A stretch of 64,000 nucleotides of DNA from CBDBON01 sp965208395 (GTDB lineage Bacteria > Chloroflexota > Dehalococcoidia > Lucifugimonadales > CBDBON01). The stretch spans positions 806,001 to 870,000 of the forward strand of contig CBDBON010000003.1 in the NCBI GenBank assembly GCA_965208395.1. The letters run 5' to 3'. Both the position numbers and the translations under genes were made by a program. The notes beneath the pieces are model-generated. The model was not told where the DNA came from. It did no database searches and worked only from the letters and a program-made list of their open reading frames with translations. Shown here one piece after another: positions 1 through 8,457 of this stretch. The number at the start of each line of letters is the position of its first letter. Position 1 is the stretch's first letter.

Positions 1-2
1 TG

Positions 3-974
3 TCCCCGAAGTTCGCGACCCAGATGCACGACCACGGCGGCTTGGGAGTCATGAATCTTGAAGGGGTGCAGACGAGATACCGGGACGCGGACGAGGTGCT
101 GGACCGCATCGTCAGTGCTCCCCGGGAGGAGGTGACTGGGCTCCTCCAGGAGATATACTCGGCTCCCATCGACGACCGGTTGATGGGGGAGAGAATAGAG
201 GAGATCAAGGAAGACGGCGCCACGTGCGCCGTCTCTGTTACTCCGGCAAGCACCAAGAGCCTCGCTCCGGCGGCCGCGGAGGCGGGCGCCGATATGGTCG
301 TCGTCCAGTCGACGGTCACCACCACGAGGCACATCTCCAGAAGCGCCCGGGGGCTCCGCTTCCCCGAGCTTCTCGAGATGGTCGACGTGCCGGTGATCGT
401 GGGCAACTGCGTCTCGTACGACGTGGCGCTCGAGCTGATGGAGACCGGCATCCACGGCGTCCTGGTCGGAGTAGGCCCCGGGGCCGCCTGCACGACGCGC
501 GAGGTAACCGGCGTCGGCGTCCCGCAGGTGACGGCGACGATGGATTGCGCAGCCGCCCGGGAGGAGTACCACAGCCGTACAGGCCGATACGTGCCCATCA
601 TCATCGACGGCGGGATCAGGACGGGCGGCGACCTGTGCAAGGCGTTTGTCGCGGGCGCCGATGCGGCCATGCTTGGCACCCCCCTCGCACAGACTGTCGA
701 GGCGCCCGGCAAGGGCAACAACTGGGGAATGGCGGCGCCTCACCCCACCCTGCCGAGAGGCACCCGTATCGAGACGGGCATCAAGGGCACGCTGGAGCAG
801 GTGCTGTTCGGCCCGAGCTCGGTGACCGACGGTAGCCAGAACCTCATCGGAGCGCTCAGGGTCTGCATGGGGATGATCGGGGCCCTCAACATCCGGGACA
901 TGCATAGCGCCGAGATGATCGTAGCGCCGGCGATCAAGACCGAGGGCAAGCACTTCCAACTGGGCCTCGAATAG
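3..974 (+). CDS. guaB3: GuaB3-type IMP dehydrogenase-related protein (5' end missing)
   Basis: A TIM-barrel oxidoreductase of the IMP dehydrogenase/GMP reductase superfamily, GuaB3 branch. The frame stays open to the left edge: the eight residues before the first ATG (SPKFATQM) match the conserved start of the barrel, so about 50 N-terminal residues lie outside the window. Visible signatures are GGLGVMN near the start, the catalytic-loop-like GPGAACTTRE with its cysteine, IIIDGGIRTGGD and the phosphate-binding MLGTPLA. No CBS domain is inserted, which separates it from true GuaB. GuaB3 proteins are common in actinobacteria and Chloroflexota; their substrate is not well settled, so IMP oxidation is not asserted. 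It converges on prmC, with a palindromic repeat between them. Confidence 0.85.
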   Translation, partial: SPKFATQMHDHGGLGVMNLEGVQTRYRDADEVLDRIVSAPREEVTGLLQEIYSAPIDDRLMGERIEEIKEDGATCAVSVTPASTKSLAPAAAEAGADMVVVQSTVTTTRHISRSARGLRFPELLEMVDVPVIVGNCVSYDVALELMETGIHGVLVGVGPGAACTTREVTGVGVPQVTATMDCAAAREEYHSRTGRYVPIIIDGGIRTGGDLCKAFVAGADAAMLGTPLAQTVEAPGKGNNWGMAAPHPTLPRGTRIETGIKGTLEQVLFGPSSVTDGSQNLIGALRVCMGMIGALNIRDMHSAEMIVAPAIKTEGKHFQLGLE

Positions 975-989
975 ACCCGCGGCCCACCT

Positions 990-1030
990 CTCACCGGGAA
1001 CGCCGGCATCCTGCCCGCACTCCCGTTCGC
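990..1030. repeat. Dispersed palindromic repeat, family C, copy 1
   Basis: A CACCGGGA...GGCATCCTGCCCGCAC block that recurs at about 4505-4540. The GCC/GGC and GGCA...TGCC arms can form a hairpin. It lies between two convergent genes and may act as a bidirectional terminator, although no T-tract is visible. Confidence 0.6.
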
Positions 1031-1037
1031 CGCCTCA

Positions 1038-1955
1038 TCAACTCCGAACAGTCACGGTCCTACCTCTTCCCTCGTCTGCGGGGGGAAGATTGAGATGGGG
1101 GCTCTTACCGCTCTCTACCTCGACCGCGCGAGCCAGCCCGAGCATGTCCCTGTGAAAGCTCACCTCTCCATAATGGGCACACCCTCCGGCTAAGGCTGAC
1201 ACCGCGTCAAGCTGCTCAGGAGATATCTCCACGATCACGCGCCCACCGGGACGAAGCCGGGCGGGCGCCTGGGCGAGCAGACGTCTCACCGCCGTGAGCC
1301 CGTCGACGCCGCCGTCGAGCGATAACCGTGGTTCACGCTGTACCTCCGGTGCGAGGCCTGAGATATCTCCGGTAGGAATGTACGGAGGGTTGGAGACCAC
1401 CAGGTCGACCGGACGGGGCAGGGCGTCGAGAAGGTCGCCCCGGCACAGACGGATCCTGCTCTCCAGTCCGTGTCTACGTACGTTCGTCTCCGCCGTGGAG
1501 ATGGCCTCGCGGCTGATGTCCGTCGCGTATACGGTCGCGCGAGGCGCGTGGAGGGCGATGGCGATCGCGATCGCGCCGCTGCCCGTTCCGATGTCTGCGA
1601 TCAGCGGCCGTGCGCCCGGGCCAAGAGACGAGCAAAAATCGATCGCCCTCTCCACCAGAAGTTCGGTCTCCTGTCTGGGTATCAGCACGGCGGGACCCAC
1701 CTCTAGGTCGATCCCATAGAACTCCCGGTGGCCGGTGATGTACGCGAGCGGCTCCCTGGCTGTCCGCCGCCTGAGCAGGCCGCCCAACTGTCTTACGGCC
1801 GGTTCCGGAAGCTCCTCCCTCATCGACGCATAGAGTGAGGCGCGGTCCATCCCGGTCGCGTACCGGATCAGTACCTCGGCCTCCAGTCGGGCGTCATCGA
1901 TCCCGGCCTCGGACAGCCGGCCCGCGGCCGCGTCAAGCCACTCGGCAGCCGTCAG
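1038..1955 (-). CDS. prmC: Peptide chain release factor N5-glutamine methyltransferase PrmC
   Basis: Methylates the glutamine of the GGQ motif of release factors, using SAM, in the cytoplasm. The 305-residue product has the N-terminal helical domain, the SAM-binding DIGTGSG at about 121-127 and the catalytic SNPPY at about 188-192. The start I chose is CTG, overlapping the prfA stop as CTGA. GGAGGAGG lies about 7 bases upstream of it, the protein then begins TAAEWLDAA as the family does, and no ATG, GTG or TTG is nearby in frame. It is the last gene of hisS-prfA-prmC, so enzyme and substrate are co-transcribed. The C-terminal tail (about 25 residues after VEVESGK) is encoded by a dispersed palindromic repeat and is not part of the family fold. 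Confidence 0.93.
   Translation of the reverse strand: MTAAEWLDAAAGRLSEAGIDDARLEAEVLIRYATGMDRASLYASMREELPEPAVRQLGGLLRRRTAREPLAYITGHREFYGIDLEVGPAVLIPRQETELLVERAIDFCSSLGPGARPLIADIGTGSGAIAIAIALHAPRATVYATDISREAISTAETNVRRHGLESRIRLCRGDLLDALPRPVDLVVSNPPYIPTGDISGLAPEVQREPRLSLDGGVDGLTAVRRLLAQAPARLRPGGRVIVEISPEQLDAVSALAGGCAHYGEVSFHRDMLGLARAVEVESGKSPHLNLPPADEGRGRTVTVRS
1061..1108 (+). repeat. Dispersed palindromic repeat, family A, copy 1
   Basis: Contains CTCTTCC...GGGGGGAAG followed by ATTGAGATGGGGG, the family A signature seen also at 5869, 8713, 22461, 26553 and 42747. It lies inside the 3' end of prmC and encodes, in antisense, the extra C-terminal residues HLNLPPADEGRG of that protein. Confidence 0.75.
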
Positions 1956-3022
1956 GAAACCGCCTCCTCCAGCAGCTGCGCCTGCTCGCGCTCGATCAGG
2001 CTGCCGATGAACTCGTCGAGATCGCCGTCCAGCACCTGTTCGAGATTGTGGCTGGTGAGCGAGATGCGGTGGTCGGTGACTCTGTTCTGGGGGAAGTTGT
2101 AGGTGCGAACCCTCTCCGAGCGGTCCCCGCTCCCAACCTGGGATCGGCGGTTCGCGCTCACCTCGTCCCGCTGACGCTGCACCTCCCGGGCAAGCAGGCG
2201 GGACCGGAGCACGGACATCGCCTTCTCCTTGTTCTTGAGCTGGGAGCGCTCGTCCTGGCACACGGCGACGATGCCCGTGGGCGTGTGCGTGATTCGCACC
2301 GCCGTCGCCACCTTCTGGACGTTCTGGCCGCCATGTCCGCTCGAGTGGAAGATGTCGATCTGTAGGTCGTCCGGCCTCACCTCGACGTCCACCTCCTCTG
2401 CTTCGGGAAGAACGGCGACCGTGCTGGCCGAGGTGTGGATGCGTCCGCTGGACTCGGTGACGGGGATGCGCTGGACACGGTGGGTGCCGCTCTCGTGCTT
2501 CAGACGGCTGTAGGCGCCTCCGCCCTTTACCTGGAGAACGACCTCCCGGATGCCTCCGATACCTGTCTCGTTGGTGTCGACCACCTCCGTCTTCCAGCCC
2601 TTGCGCTGGGCGTATCGGTTATACATTCTGAACAGGTCTGCGGCGAAGAGGCCTGCCTCCTCCCCGCCCGTCCCGGCTCTTATCTCCAGGATGACGTTCT
2701 TTTCGTCGTTCGGGTCCTTGGGAAGCAGGGCCAACGCCAGCTCCTCCTGGACTCTCTCCCTCCCATGCTCCAGACCCGTCAGCTCCTCCCTCGCGAGCTC
2801 AGTCAGCTCCTCATCGGACTCGTCGCGAAGCAGTGAGTTCACATCATCCAACTGCCGTAAGACTTCGCGGTACTTCCTCGCCAGCACGACGATGTTCCTG
2901 ATAGACGCCTGTTCTCGTACCAGGCTCTGGATGCGGGTGTAGTCGGCCGACAGCTCTGGATCGGCAAGGAGCCTGTCGATCTCCTCGTAACGCCCTTCGA
3001 TCGCGTCCAGCCTCTCTAGCAT
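1952..3022 (-). CDS. prfA: Peptide chain release factor 1
   Basis: Class I release factor that reads UAA and UAG in the ribosomal A site and triggers peptidyl-tRNA hydrolysis. The 356-residue length matches the family (E. coli 360). The codon-reading tripeptide is PVT at 187-189, in HRVQRIPVTE, which marks RF1 rather than RF2. The catalytic GGQ is at 231-233 within SSGHGGQNVQK. The gene begins with ATG 6 bases after the hisS stop and overlaps prmC by 3 bases at the other end, so the three genes form a tight operon. RF2 is encoded separately at 52737-53850. Confidence 0.97.
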   Translation of the reverse strand: MLERLDAIEGRYEEIDRLLADPELSADYTRIQSLVREQASIRNIVVLARKYREVLRQLDDVNSLLRDESDEELTELAREELTGLEHGRERVQEELALALLPKDPNDEKNVILEIRAGTGGEEAGLFAADLFRMYNRYAQRKGWKTEVVDTNETGIGGIREVVLQVKGGGAYSRLKHESGTHRVQRIPVTESSGRIHTSASTVAVLPEAEEVDVEVRPDDLQIDIFHSSGHGGQNVQKVATAVRITHTPTGIVAVCQDERSQLKNKEKAMSVLRSRLLAREVQRQRDEVSANRRSQVGSGDRSERVRTYNFPQNRVTDHRISLTSHNLEQVLDGDLDEFIGSLIEREQAQLLEEAVS

Positions 3023-3028
3023 CGCCCG

Positions 3029-4288
3029 TTAGTCCCTCACCGCACGCGCCAGTGCGTCGGCCTGCCCATCGATCTCTCGCTGCTCTCCCCGGGCCATGTC
3101 TCGAAGCGTCACAACCCCCCTCTTTAGCTCCTCCTCCCCTACGATGATGGCGTGCGTCGCCTCTATCGAAGAGGCGTACCTGAGTTGGCTGCGGAGACTT
3201 CTGCTGCCGGAGGCGAGTATCGCGCTCACGCCTGACTTTCGCATCGCCGACGCCAGCGCCAGTGCCCGCTGCCGGACGCCGTCGCCGGCATGTGCGATCA
3301 GCACCTTGGCGCCCTCTCTCTGGGGGCGGCTGGCTTCGCTCTCTTTCAAACTGGCTATCACCCGCTCTATACCCATCCCGAACCCTATGCCCGGCGTGGG
3401 TCGCCCCCCAAGCTGCTCGATCAGGCCGTCGTACCTGCCGCCGCCGGTTATGGTGCGCTGCCTGCCTTCGAGCGGTGGAGTGATCTCGAACACCGTCCGC
3501 GTGTAGTAGTCGAAGCCCCGGACCAGCCGGTGGTCTACCTCGTACGACAGTCCCAACGCGGTCAGGTACTCCTGCAGGCTGTCCCAGTGGCCGCGGCATC
3601 CGTCACAGAGATGGTCGGCCCCTTTGGGCGCCGGTTCGATCACCTGCTGACACGCCTCCTCCTTGCAGTCGAGAAGGCGTAGAGGGTTCTGCTCGAGTCG
3701 CCTCGTGCAGTCTTCGCATATCCGGTCGGTCTGTCCCCGGTAGTGCCGTTTGAGCGCGTCGATGTAGCCGGGCCTGCACTCCGAGTCTCCGATGCTGTTG
3801 ATCCCGAGGCTGAGACCGGTGAGCCCGATCTCCTCCAGCAGCCTCCACGCCACCTCGATCACCTCGGCGTCGACCGACGCGTCGCCGTCGCCGAACGTCT
3901 CGATCCCGAACTGGTGGTGCTGACGGTACCTCCCGGACTGCGGGCGTTCGTACCGGAACACCGGGCACAGGTAGTAGAGGCGCACCGGCTGAGGGAGGTT
4001 GTGCATTCCGTGCTCGAGAAACGCCCTGCAGACGGGAGCCGTGCCCTCCGGGCGCAGCGTCAGGAGGTCTCCGCCCCTGTCTTCGAAGGTGTACGTCTCC
4101 TTTTCGACGATGTCGGTCACTTCGCCGATCCCCCTCACGAAGAGCCCCGCGTCCTCGAACACCGGCGTGTCTATGCGCCTGTACCCGAAGCGCTCCGCTG
4201 TCTGCTCCGCGGCGGAATGGAAGCGTCTCCAGTACCGTTGATCGTCCGGCAGGATGTCGAAGGTGCCTCTTGGCAGCTGAAATGACAA
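3029..4288 (-). CDS. hisS: Histidyl-tRNA synthetase
   Basis: Class II aminoacyl-tRNA synthetase charging tRNA-His. Of 419 residues, motif 2 (FRYERPQSGRYRQHHQFGIE) is at 111-130, the histidine-specific LVRGFDYY at 255-262, and motif 3 (GIGFGMGIERV) at about 300-310, followed by an anticodon-binding domain. The start is TTG, with GGAG six bases upstream; no ATG is available near MSFQLPRGTFDI. It is the first gene of hisS-prfA-prmC. The 395 bases upstream contain dispersed repeats rather than a clear minus-strand promoter, and no T-box element was recognised. Confidence 0.96.
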   Translation of the reverse strand: MSFQLPRGTFDILPDDQRYWRRFHSAAEQTAERFGYRRIDTPVFEDAGLFVRGIGEVTDIVEKETYTFEDRGGDLLTLRPEGTAPVCRAFLEHGMHNLPQPVRLYYLCPVFRYERPQSGRYRQHHQFGIETFGDGDASVDAEVIEVAWRLLEEIGLTGLSLGINSIGDSECRPGYIDALKRHYRGQTDRICEDCTRRLEQNPLRLLDCKEEACQQVIEPAPKGADHLCDGCRGHWDSLQEYLTALGLSYEVDHRLVRGFDYYTRTVFEITPPLEGRQRTITGGGRYDGLIEQLGGRPTPGIGFGMGIERVIASLKESEASRPQREGAKVLIAHAGDGVRQRALALASAMRKSGVSAILASGSRSLRSQLRYASSIEATHAIIVGEEELKRGVVTLRDMARGEQREIDGQADALARAVRD

Positions 4289-4683
4289 TCTGATCTCCGG
4301 GGCGAGGACTCGGGCGCATAGGCCCCATGAGCCGCATCGACAGGCGTCCGCCTGCTCACCAAGAATACCGCAGGCCGGATGCCACTGTAAACGCAGCCAG
4401 GCAACCGCAACCGTTCACGTTTAGTGAGTCGATATGCAGCTGCATGGCGCCCCGCGCCCCTTCTGGATGTCGGCCTTCGCCGATATGACCGAGTGTGCAG
4501 GTTCCCACCGGGAGCGCGGGCATCCTGCCCGCACTGCCTATGGCAGCATTCCGAATCCTGAGGATCCTCGAATCCGGCGAATCCTGACTCAGACAACTGC
4601 TTCCTCTCCCCTCCTTGACATATTTGTTCTAATGCCCCATAATAACATTATACGCACGCCTACCCGGAGGACTTATCACATCC
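4289..4683. other. Intergenic tract between divergent genes with two repeat remnants
   Basis: No gene is supported here. It holds a family D-like inverted block (TTCTGGATGTCGGCCTTCGC at 4461-4480, continuing to about 4492), a family C copy (CACCGGGAGCGCGGGCATCC at 4506-4525, to about 4540), and the promoter at 4615. Short ORFs crossing it on either strand have no recognisable content. Confidence 0.6.
4615..4643 (+). promoter_or_regulatory. Near-consensus housekeeping promoter
   Basis: TTGACA (4615-4620), a 17-base spacer, then CATAAT (4638-4643). This is one of the best sigma-70-type matches in the window and points at the 4684 gene, giving a leader of about 35 bases. The leader contains ATTATACGCAC (4647-4657), an 11-mer also present in the promoter region at 24814, and GGAGG at 4666-4670. 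Confidence 0.65.
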
Positions 4684-5805
4684 GTGACGACCCTCGCCAC
4701 AGCCGACAACCAGCTCGCCGATGACGTCGACGAGTACGCCCAATACATCCGCCAGGTCACCGGCGACGGCGAGGCCATCGTCGACTGCCTCATCAGGATC
4801 ATGGAGGACGACTCCGTCGGCGCGAAGCCCTACGAGCGTCTCGACGCACAGCTCCTACTCGACAGCATAGGCTTCGGAAGAATCGCCGTCGTTCAGGCCT
4901 CCGGCGCCCCGCAGGCCGGCGCCCTGCCCGCGCCGCCGCCCATGCCAGCCGCCCCAGGCTCGCCCAGGGCCGCGAACGACGCGACGCCCAGGCGTCCCAT
5001 ACTCACCCTCTCCGAAGAAACCCTCTTTCACCTCCCGCCCATCGTCAGGCAGAAGACCGACAGGGGCAGGAAGATGGCCGACTTCCTCAACGCCGTCGTC
5101 AGGGGCGAGCTGAACGACTTCAAACCCCACCACTGGATCAGGGCCGCAAAGCACCTCGCCGCGCGGGCCTACTCCAGGCAGGTCGACCCCGAGCGTCCCG
5201 GACTCTCCCCTCAGGACGCCATGAAGCTCATAGATAAGCTCTTCCCCGGCTTCAAGAACTACCACCGGGTCGACATGAAGCACATCATCCACCTCGGCTT
5301 CAAAGACATGGCCGCCGATGACCACGGACCACTACACGGCTCGGACCTGTCCCGCCCCTACAACAGGCCCGACTTCGAAGCTGCCCGCGCTCAGTTCGAG
5401 GCCGGCGTTCAAGCCGAGGCCGAGCGCAGGGCTGAGCGCGAGGCCGACGATGAGGGCGAGGACGAGCCCGAGGCTGAGCCCGAGCCCGAGCCCGTCCCAC
5501 ACAGGTCCGGGTTCGAAGCCCTCCGTGCCCGGTACGAGGCCCGGCTTGGAGCACAGGCCGACCGCCGCCTCGAGGACGAGGAAGAGGAACGCCGGGAGAG
5601 GGACGACGACTCTGAACCGGACAGGTCAGCGGACGACGACCGCTCCTGGGATAAGGCTCCCGACTGGCCATGGCGCGTCAAACGTCTCTCTGATGACCCG
5701 GACTACGAGTCCAGGCCCGGCCGCCCCATGGTACTCAGCAGGTGGGAGCGCAAGGCCATGGAAAAAGGCCACAACCTCGGATGGGACTGCGGCATCCCAC
5801 CCTGA
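4684..5805 (+). CDS. Unrecognised acidic 373-aa protein with a duplicated helical motif
   Basis: I do not recognise a named family. Residues about 29-66 (EAIVDCLIRIMED... RLDAQLLLDSIGFGR) and about 127-163 (KMADFLNAVVRGELND... RAAKHLAARAYSR) look like two copies of one short helical motif of the form hydrophobic helix - acidic turn - R(L/A)xAxxLLxxxxxGR. A Pro/Ala-rich linker joins them. A later pair, FEAARAQFEAGVQAEAERRA and FEALRARYEARLGAQADRRL, is a second internal duplication, embedded in a very acidic EPEAEPEPEP / EDEEEERRERDDD segment likely to be disordered. There is no signal peptide or membrane segment. The start is GTG, with GGAGG 13 bases upstream and a strong promoter. Adapter-like nucleic-acid binding is conceivable but only a guess. 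Confidence 0.7.
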   Translation: MTTLATADNQLADDVDEYAQYIRQVTGDGEAIVDCLIRIMEDDSVGAKPYERLDAQLLLDSIGFGRIAVVQASGAPQAGALPAPPPMPAAPGSPRAANDATPRRPILTLSEETLFHLPPIVRQKTDRGRKMADFLNAVVRGELNDFKPHHWIRAAKHLAARAYSRQVDPERPGLSPQDAMKLIDKLFPGFKNYHRVDMKHIIHLGFKDMAADDHGPLHGSDLSRPYNRPDFEAARAQFEAGVQAEAERRAEREADDEGEDEPEAEPEPEPVPHRSGFEALRARYEARLGAQADRRLEDEEEERRERDDDSEPDRSADDDRSWDKAPDWPWRVKRLSDDPDYESRPGRPMVLSRWERKAMEKGHNLGWDCGIPP

Positions 5806-5868
5806 TCGAGACGTAACTGTTCAGACTCCCTGAGACATTCTGGCGAATCTGGGTAGACGGAGACGAGG

Positions 5869-5943
5869 CTCTTACCTCTTCCCCCGGCTCCGCGTGGGAA
5901 GATTGAGCCTGTCCTGAGCTTGCCGAAGGGATGGGGACCCCCA
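5869..5943 (+). repeat. Family A repeat with a family B repeat nested inside
   Basis: The family A sequence runs to GGGAAGATTGAG (ending 5907), is interrupted by 23 bases CCTGTCCTGAGC...GAAGGG (5908-5930), and resumes with ATGGGGACCCCCA. The uninterrupted form is at 8713-8764. The 23-base insert belongs to the family of short CCTGAGC(T/C)TG(C/T)CGAAGGG palindromes seen at 5953 and 49020. Confidence 0.75.
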
Positions 5944-5952
5944 TTCGAAGTC

Positions 5953-5978
5953 AGTTCGCCCTGAGCCTGTCGAAGGGC
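5953..5978 (+). repeat. Family B repeat
   Basis: CAGTTCGCCCTGAGCCTGTC followed by GAAGGG. Short palindromic elements of this sequence class are widespread in bacterial genomes between genes. Confidence 0.65.
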
Positions 5979-6054
5979 CGCTTCCCTGGACGGTTGCCGG
6001 TGGCCTTCCCGTCGCCTGTTCCGACTTCGTCAGGCGTCCATCCCGTCCGCAACC

Positions 6055-6090
6055 CGTCACTCCCGCGAAAGCGGGAATCCATTCCCAACG
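6055..6090 (+). repeat. Family D palindromic repeat
   Basis: CGTCACTCCCGCGAAAGCGG followed by GAATCCATTCC: CCCGC-GAAA-GCGGG is a perfect tetraloop hairpin. The same class of element occurs near 56742. Confidence 0.65.
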
Positions 6091-6174
6091 AAGGCGCACC
6101 GCCATCACCCCGTATGGGTTGGTTTGAGACCAGCCCTCCCCCTTTGCCGTAGCGCCGCCGAACCGGCATCCAAA

Positions 6175-6203
6175 TTGCGGGAGCCGTACACGTCGGCTAT
6201 ACT
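6175..6203 (+). promoter_or_regulatory. Likely promoter of rel
   Basis: TTGCGG (6175-6180), 17-base spacer, TATACT (6198-6203). It lies about 75 bases before the TTG start of rel. Because translation starts downstream of this site, the longer in-frame extension back to 6124 is unlikely to be real. Confidence 0.55.
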
Positions 6204-6276
6204 TGTTATTCGCAGACACCGCACGAACGATGCCGCTCGGCAGCGCAGCGCCCCTTCCCTGACAGAGACTCCCGTC

Positions 6277-8430
6277 TTGCAGACCTTGATAGCCAGAGCC
6301 CGAGAGTACCTGCCTGAAGAGAGGCTTGAGGTCGTAACCGACGCCTACCGCTTCGCGCAGGAGGCCCACGACGGGCAGTTCAGGCTGTCCGGCGAGCCGT
6401 TCATCGAGCACCCTCTTCAGACGGCAGAGTTTCTGGCCGGGCTAAGGCTCGACGCCAACGCTCTGGCTGCGGCGCTGCTCCACGACGTGATGGAGGACTG
6501 TAGCGTCGCGCGCGAGGAGCTCGAGGATCGGTTCGGAGCAGAGGTGACGCGGCTCGTCGAGGGCGTCACGAAGCTGACGCGCACTGAGCTGATCCCCGAA
6601 CAGTCGGACAGCTCACCGCAGCTCAGCACCGAGAAGGAGCGCGCCGGGGCCGAGAGCCTCCGCAAGATACTTCTGTCGATAGCCGAGGACGTGAGGATCG
6701 TCCTGATCAAGCTCGCGGATCGTCTGCACAACATGAGGACCCTCTCACCCCTACCTCCCGATAGGCGTACCGCGATCGCCAGGGAGACACTCGAGATCTA
6801 CGCCCCGATCGCCCATCGCCTGGGAATATGGGAGCTCAAGTGGCGCCTTGAAGACCTGGCGTTCCAACACCTCAACCCGGAGGCGTACCAGGAGATCTCC
6901 GCGCTGCTTAGCAGCAGGAGGAGTGAGCGCGAGGAGTACGTCGACAGGGTAAAGGGAGTGCTCCAGGAGGCTCTGGCCGATGCCGGACTCGACGCGGAGG
7001 TCACCGGCCGCCCAAAGCACATCTACAGCATCCACAAGAAGATCGCCTCGTACGCCGCCCAGAACAAGGAGGTCGGCGAGATATACGACCTCTTTGCCCT
7101 GCGCGTGCTCGTCAACGAGATCCAGGACTGCTACGCCGCCCTGGGCGTGGTCCACGGGAGATGGCATCCGATCCCCGGACAGTTCGACGACTACATCGCC
7201 AATCCGAAAGATAACCTCTACCAGTCGCTGCACACCACGGTGCTGTGCCAGGACGCCTTCCCGGTCGAGGTCCAGGTGAGGACCCACGAGATGCACCGGC
7301 TCGCCGAGTACGGTGTCGCAGCACACTGGCTCTACAAGCAAGGGGTCGAAGCGGACGCGCGTTTCGATGCTAAGATGACCTGGCTGCGGCAGCTTCTGGA
7401 CTGGCAGAGGGAGGTTCCAGGCGCGGAAGAGTTCGTCGAGTCGTTCAAGACCGACGTCTTCAAGAACCAGGTGTTCGTCTATACGCCTAAGGGTGACCTG
7501 AAGGAGCTTCCCGCCGGCGCTACCGCGCTCGACTTCGCCTACAGGATACACACCGACATCGGCCACCGCTGCATCGGCGCGAAGGTCAACGACAAGCTGG
7601 TGCCGCTCCACTCCACGCTGCAGAACGGCGACACGGTGCAGATCCTCACCAGCAAGACAGTGCACGGTCCCAGTCTCGACTGGCTGAACACGGAAAGCGG
7701 CTACCTCAGGACGACTTCGGCGAGGGCCAGCGTTCGACAGTGGTTTAACCGCCAGGAGAGGAGGACCAACCTGCAGCGAGGCGCCGACCTGTTCCAGAAG
7801 CAGGTGAGACGCCTGAACATGACGATCGACGACCTCGACGTCGCAAAGCACATGAAGTTCGACACGACCGCTCAGCTATTCACCGCCCTCGGAAACGGCA
7901 CCATAACCGTTTCGCAGGTCGTGGAGCAGCTCTCCTCACACGCGGTCACACCACAGGAGAAGTCTGGCGCAGGTACGAGGATGGCCGGCCCGGCCTCGGG
8001 CACGCAGGTGCTGGGAGTAGGCGACCTGCCTACCAGGATGGCGCCGTGCTGCAACCCGATTCAGGGAGAGCAGATCATCGGCGTCGTGACCCGTGACAAC
8101 ACCGTGGCCGTCCACCGCAAGACCTGCCAGGAGATCCTGAACGAGACCGACGCCGACCGCCTGATAGATCTCGGCTGGCGTAAGGCGCAGACCCTCTACC
8201 CCGTTCGTATCCGGATTGAGGCATGGGACAGGGTGGGACTCTTGGGAGATGTGACCTCCCTTGTATCCGGCGAGAGTGTTAACATAGCCTCTTGTGTGAC
8301 GGAAGAGTACGACGAGATGAGCATGATCTCGCTGACGGTCTACATCGATGGAATCGACCAGTTGTATCGCCTGTGCTCTCGGTTGGAGGGAGTCAAGGGT
8401 GTCATCAGTGTCTCCAGGACGCAGTCCTGA
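6277..8430 (+). CDS. rel: Bifunctional (p)ppGpp synthase/hydrolase (Rel/SpoT)
   Basis: Makes and degrades the alarmone (p)ppGpp in the stringent response. In the 717-residue form starting at TTG 6277, the HD hydrolase domain comes first (LLHDVMED, H69-D70), then the synthetase (RPKHIYSIHKK at 245-255 and EIYDLFALRVLV), the TGS domain from about 399 (VFVYTPKG), a Cys/His zinc-finger-like segment (APCCNP from 589) and a C-terminal ACT domain from about 643. All parts of a long RSH protein are present, so both activities are likely. A longer reading frame runs to 6124, but it would start upstream of the apparent promoter and the added residues do not resemble the family. The next gene is rpsT, 27 bases downstream. 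Confidence 0.94.
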   Translation: MQTLIARAREYLPEERLEVVTDAYRFAQEAHDGQFRLSGEPFIEHPLQTAEFLAGLRLDANALAAALLHDVMEDCSVAREELEDRFGAEVTRLVEGVTKLTRTELIPEQSDSSPQLSTEKERAGAESLRKILLSIAEDVRIVLIKLADRLHNMRTLSPLPPDRRTAIARETLEIYAPIAHRLGIWELKWRLEDLAFQHLNPEAYQEISALLSSRRSEREEYVDRVKGVLQEALADAGLDAEVTGRPKHIYSIHKKIASYAAQNKEVGEIYDLFALRVLVNEIQDCYAALGVVHGRWHPIPGQFDDYIANPKDNLYQSLHTTVLCQDAFPVEVQVRTHEMHRLAEYGVAAHWLYKQGVEADARFDAKMTWLRQLLDWQREVPGAEEFVESFKTDVFKNQVFVYTPKGDLKELPAGATALDFAYRIHTDIGHRCIGAKVNDKLVPLHSTLQNGDTVQILTSKTVHGPSLDWLNTESGYLRTTSARASVRQWFNRQERRTNLQRGADLFQKQVRRLNMTIDDLDVAKHMKFDTTAQLFTALGNGTITVSQVVEQLSSHAVTPQEKSGAGTRMAGPASGTQVLGVGDLPTRMAPCCNPIQGEQIIGVVTRDNTVAVHRKTCQEILNETDADRLIDLGWRKAQTLYPVRIRIEAWDRVGLLGDVTSLVSGESVNIASCVTEEYDEMSMISLTVYIDGIDQLYRLCSRLEGVKGVISVSRTQS

Positions 8431-8457
8431 GGCCCACGGGAATACGGAGGTATCGAA

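Larger units (their letters stand above)
5806..6174. other. Repeat-rich intergenic tract
   Basis: No gene is supported. The tract is an accumulation of dispersed repeats: a family A copy interrupted by a family B element (5869-5943), a second family B element (5953-5978) and a family D element (6055-6090). It separates the unknown 373-aa gene from the rel promoter. Confidence 0.65.

Noticed and set aside
1956..2261. Longer prmC reading frame inside prfA
   Set aside because: The extra residues are Arg/Gly/Pro-rich shadow of prfA; the ribosome site and conserved N-terminus place the start at 1955.
6124..6276. N-terminal extension of rel
   Set aside because: It would begin upstream of the TTGCGG/TATACT promoter and shows no family similarity.
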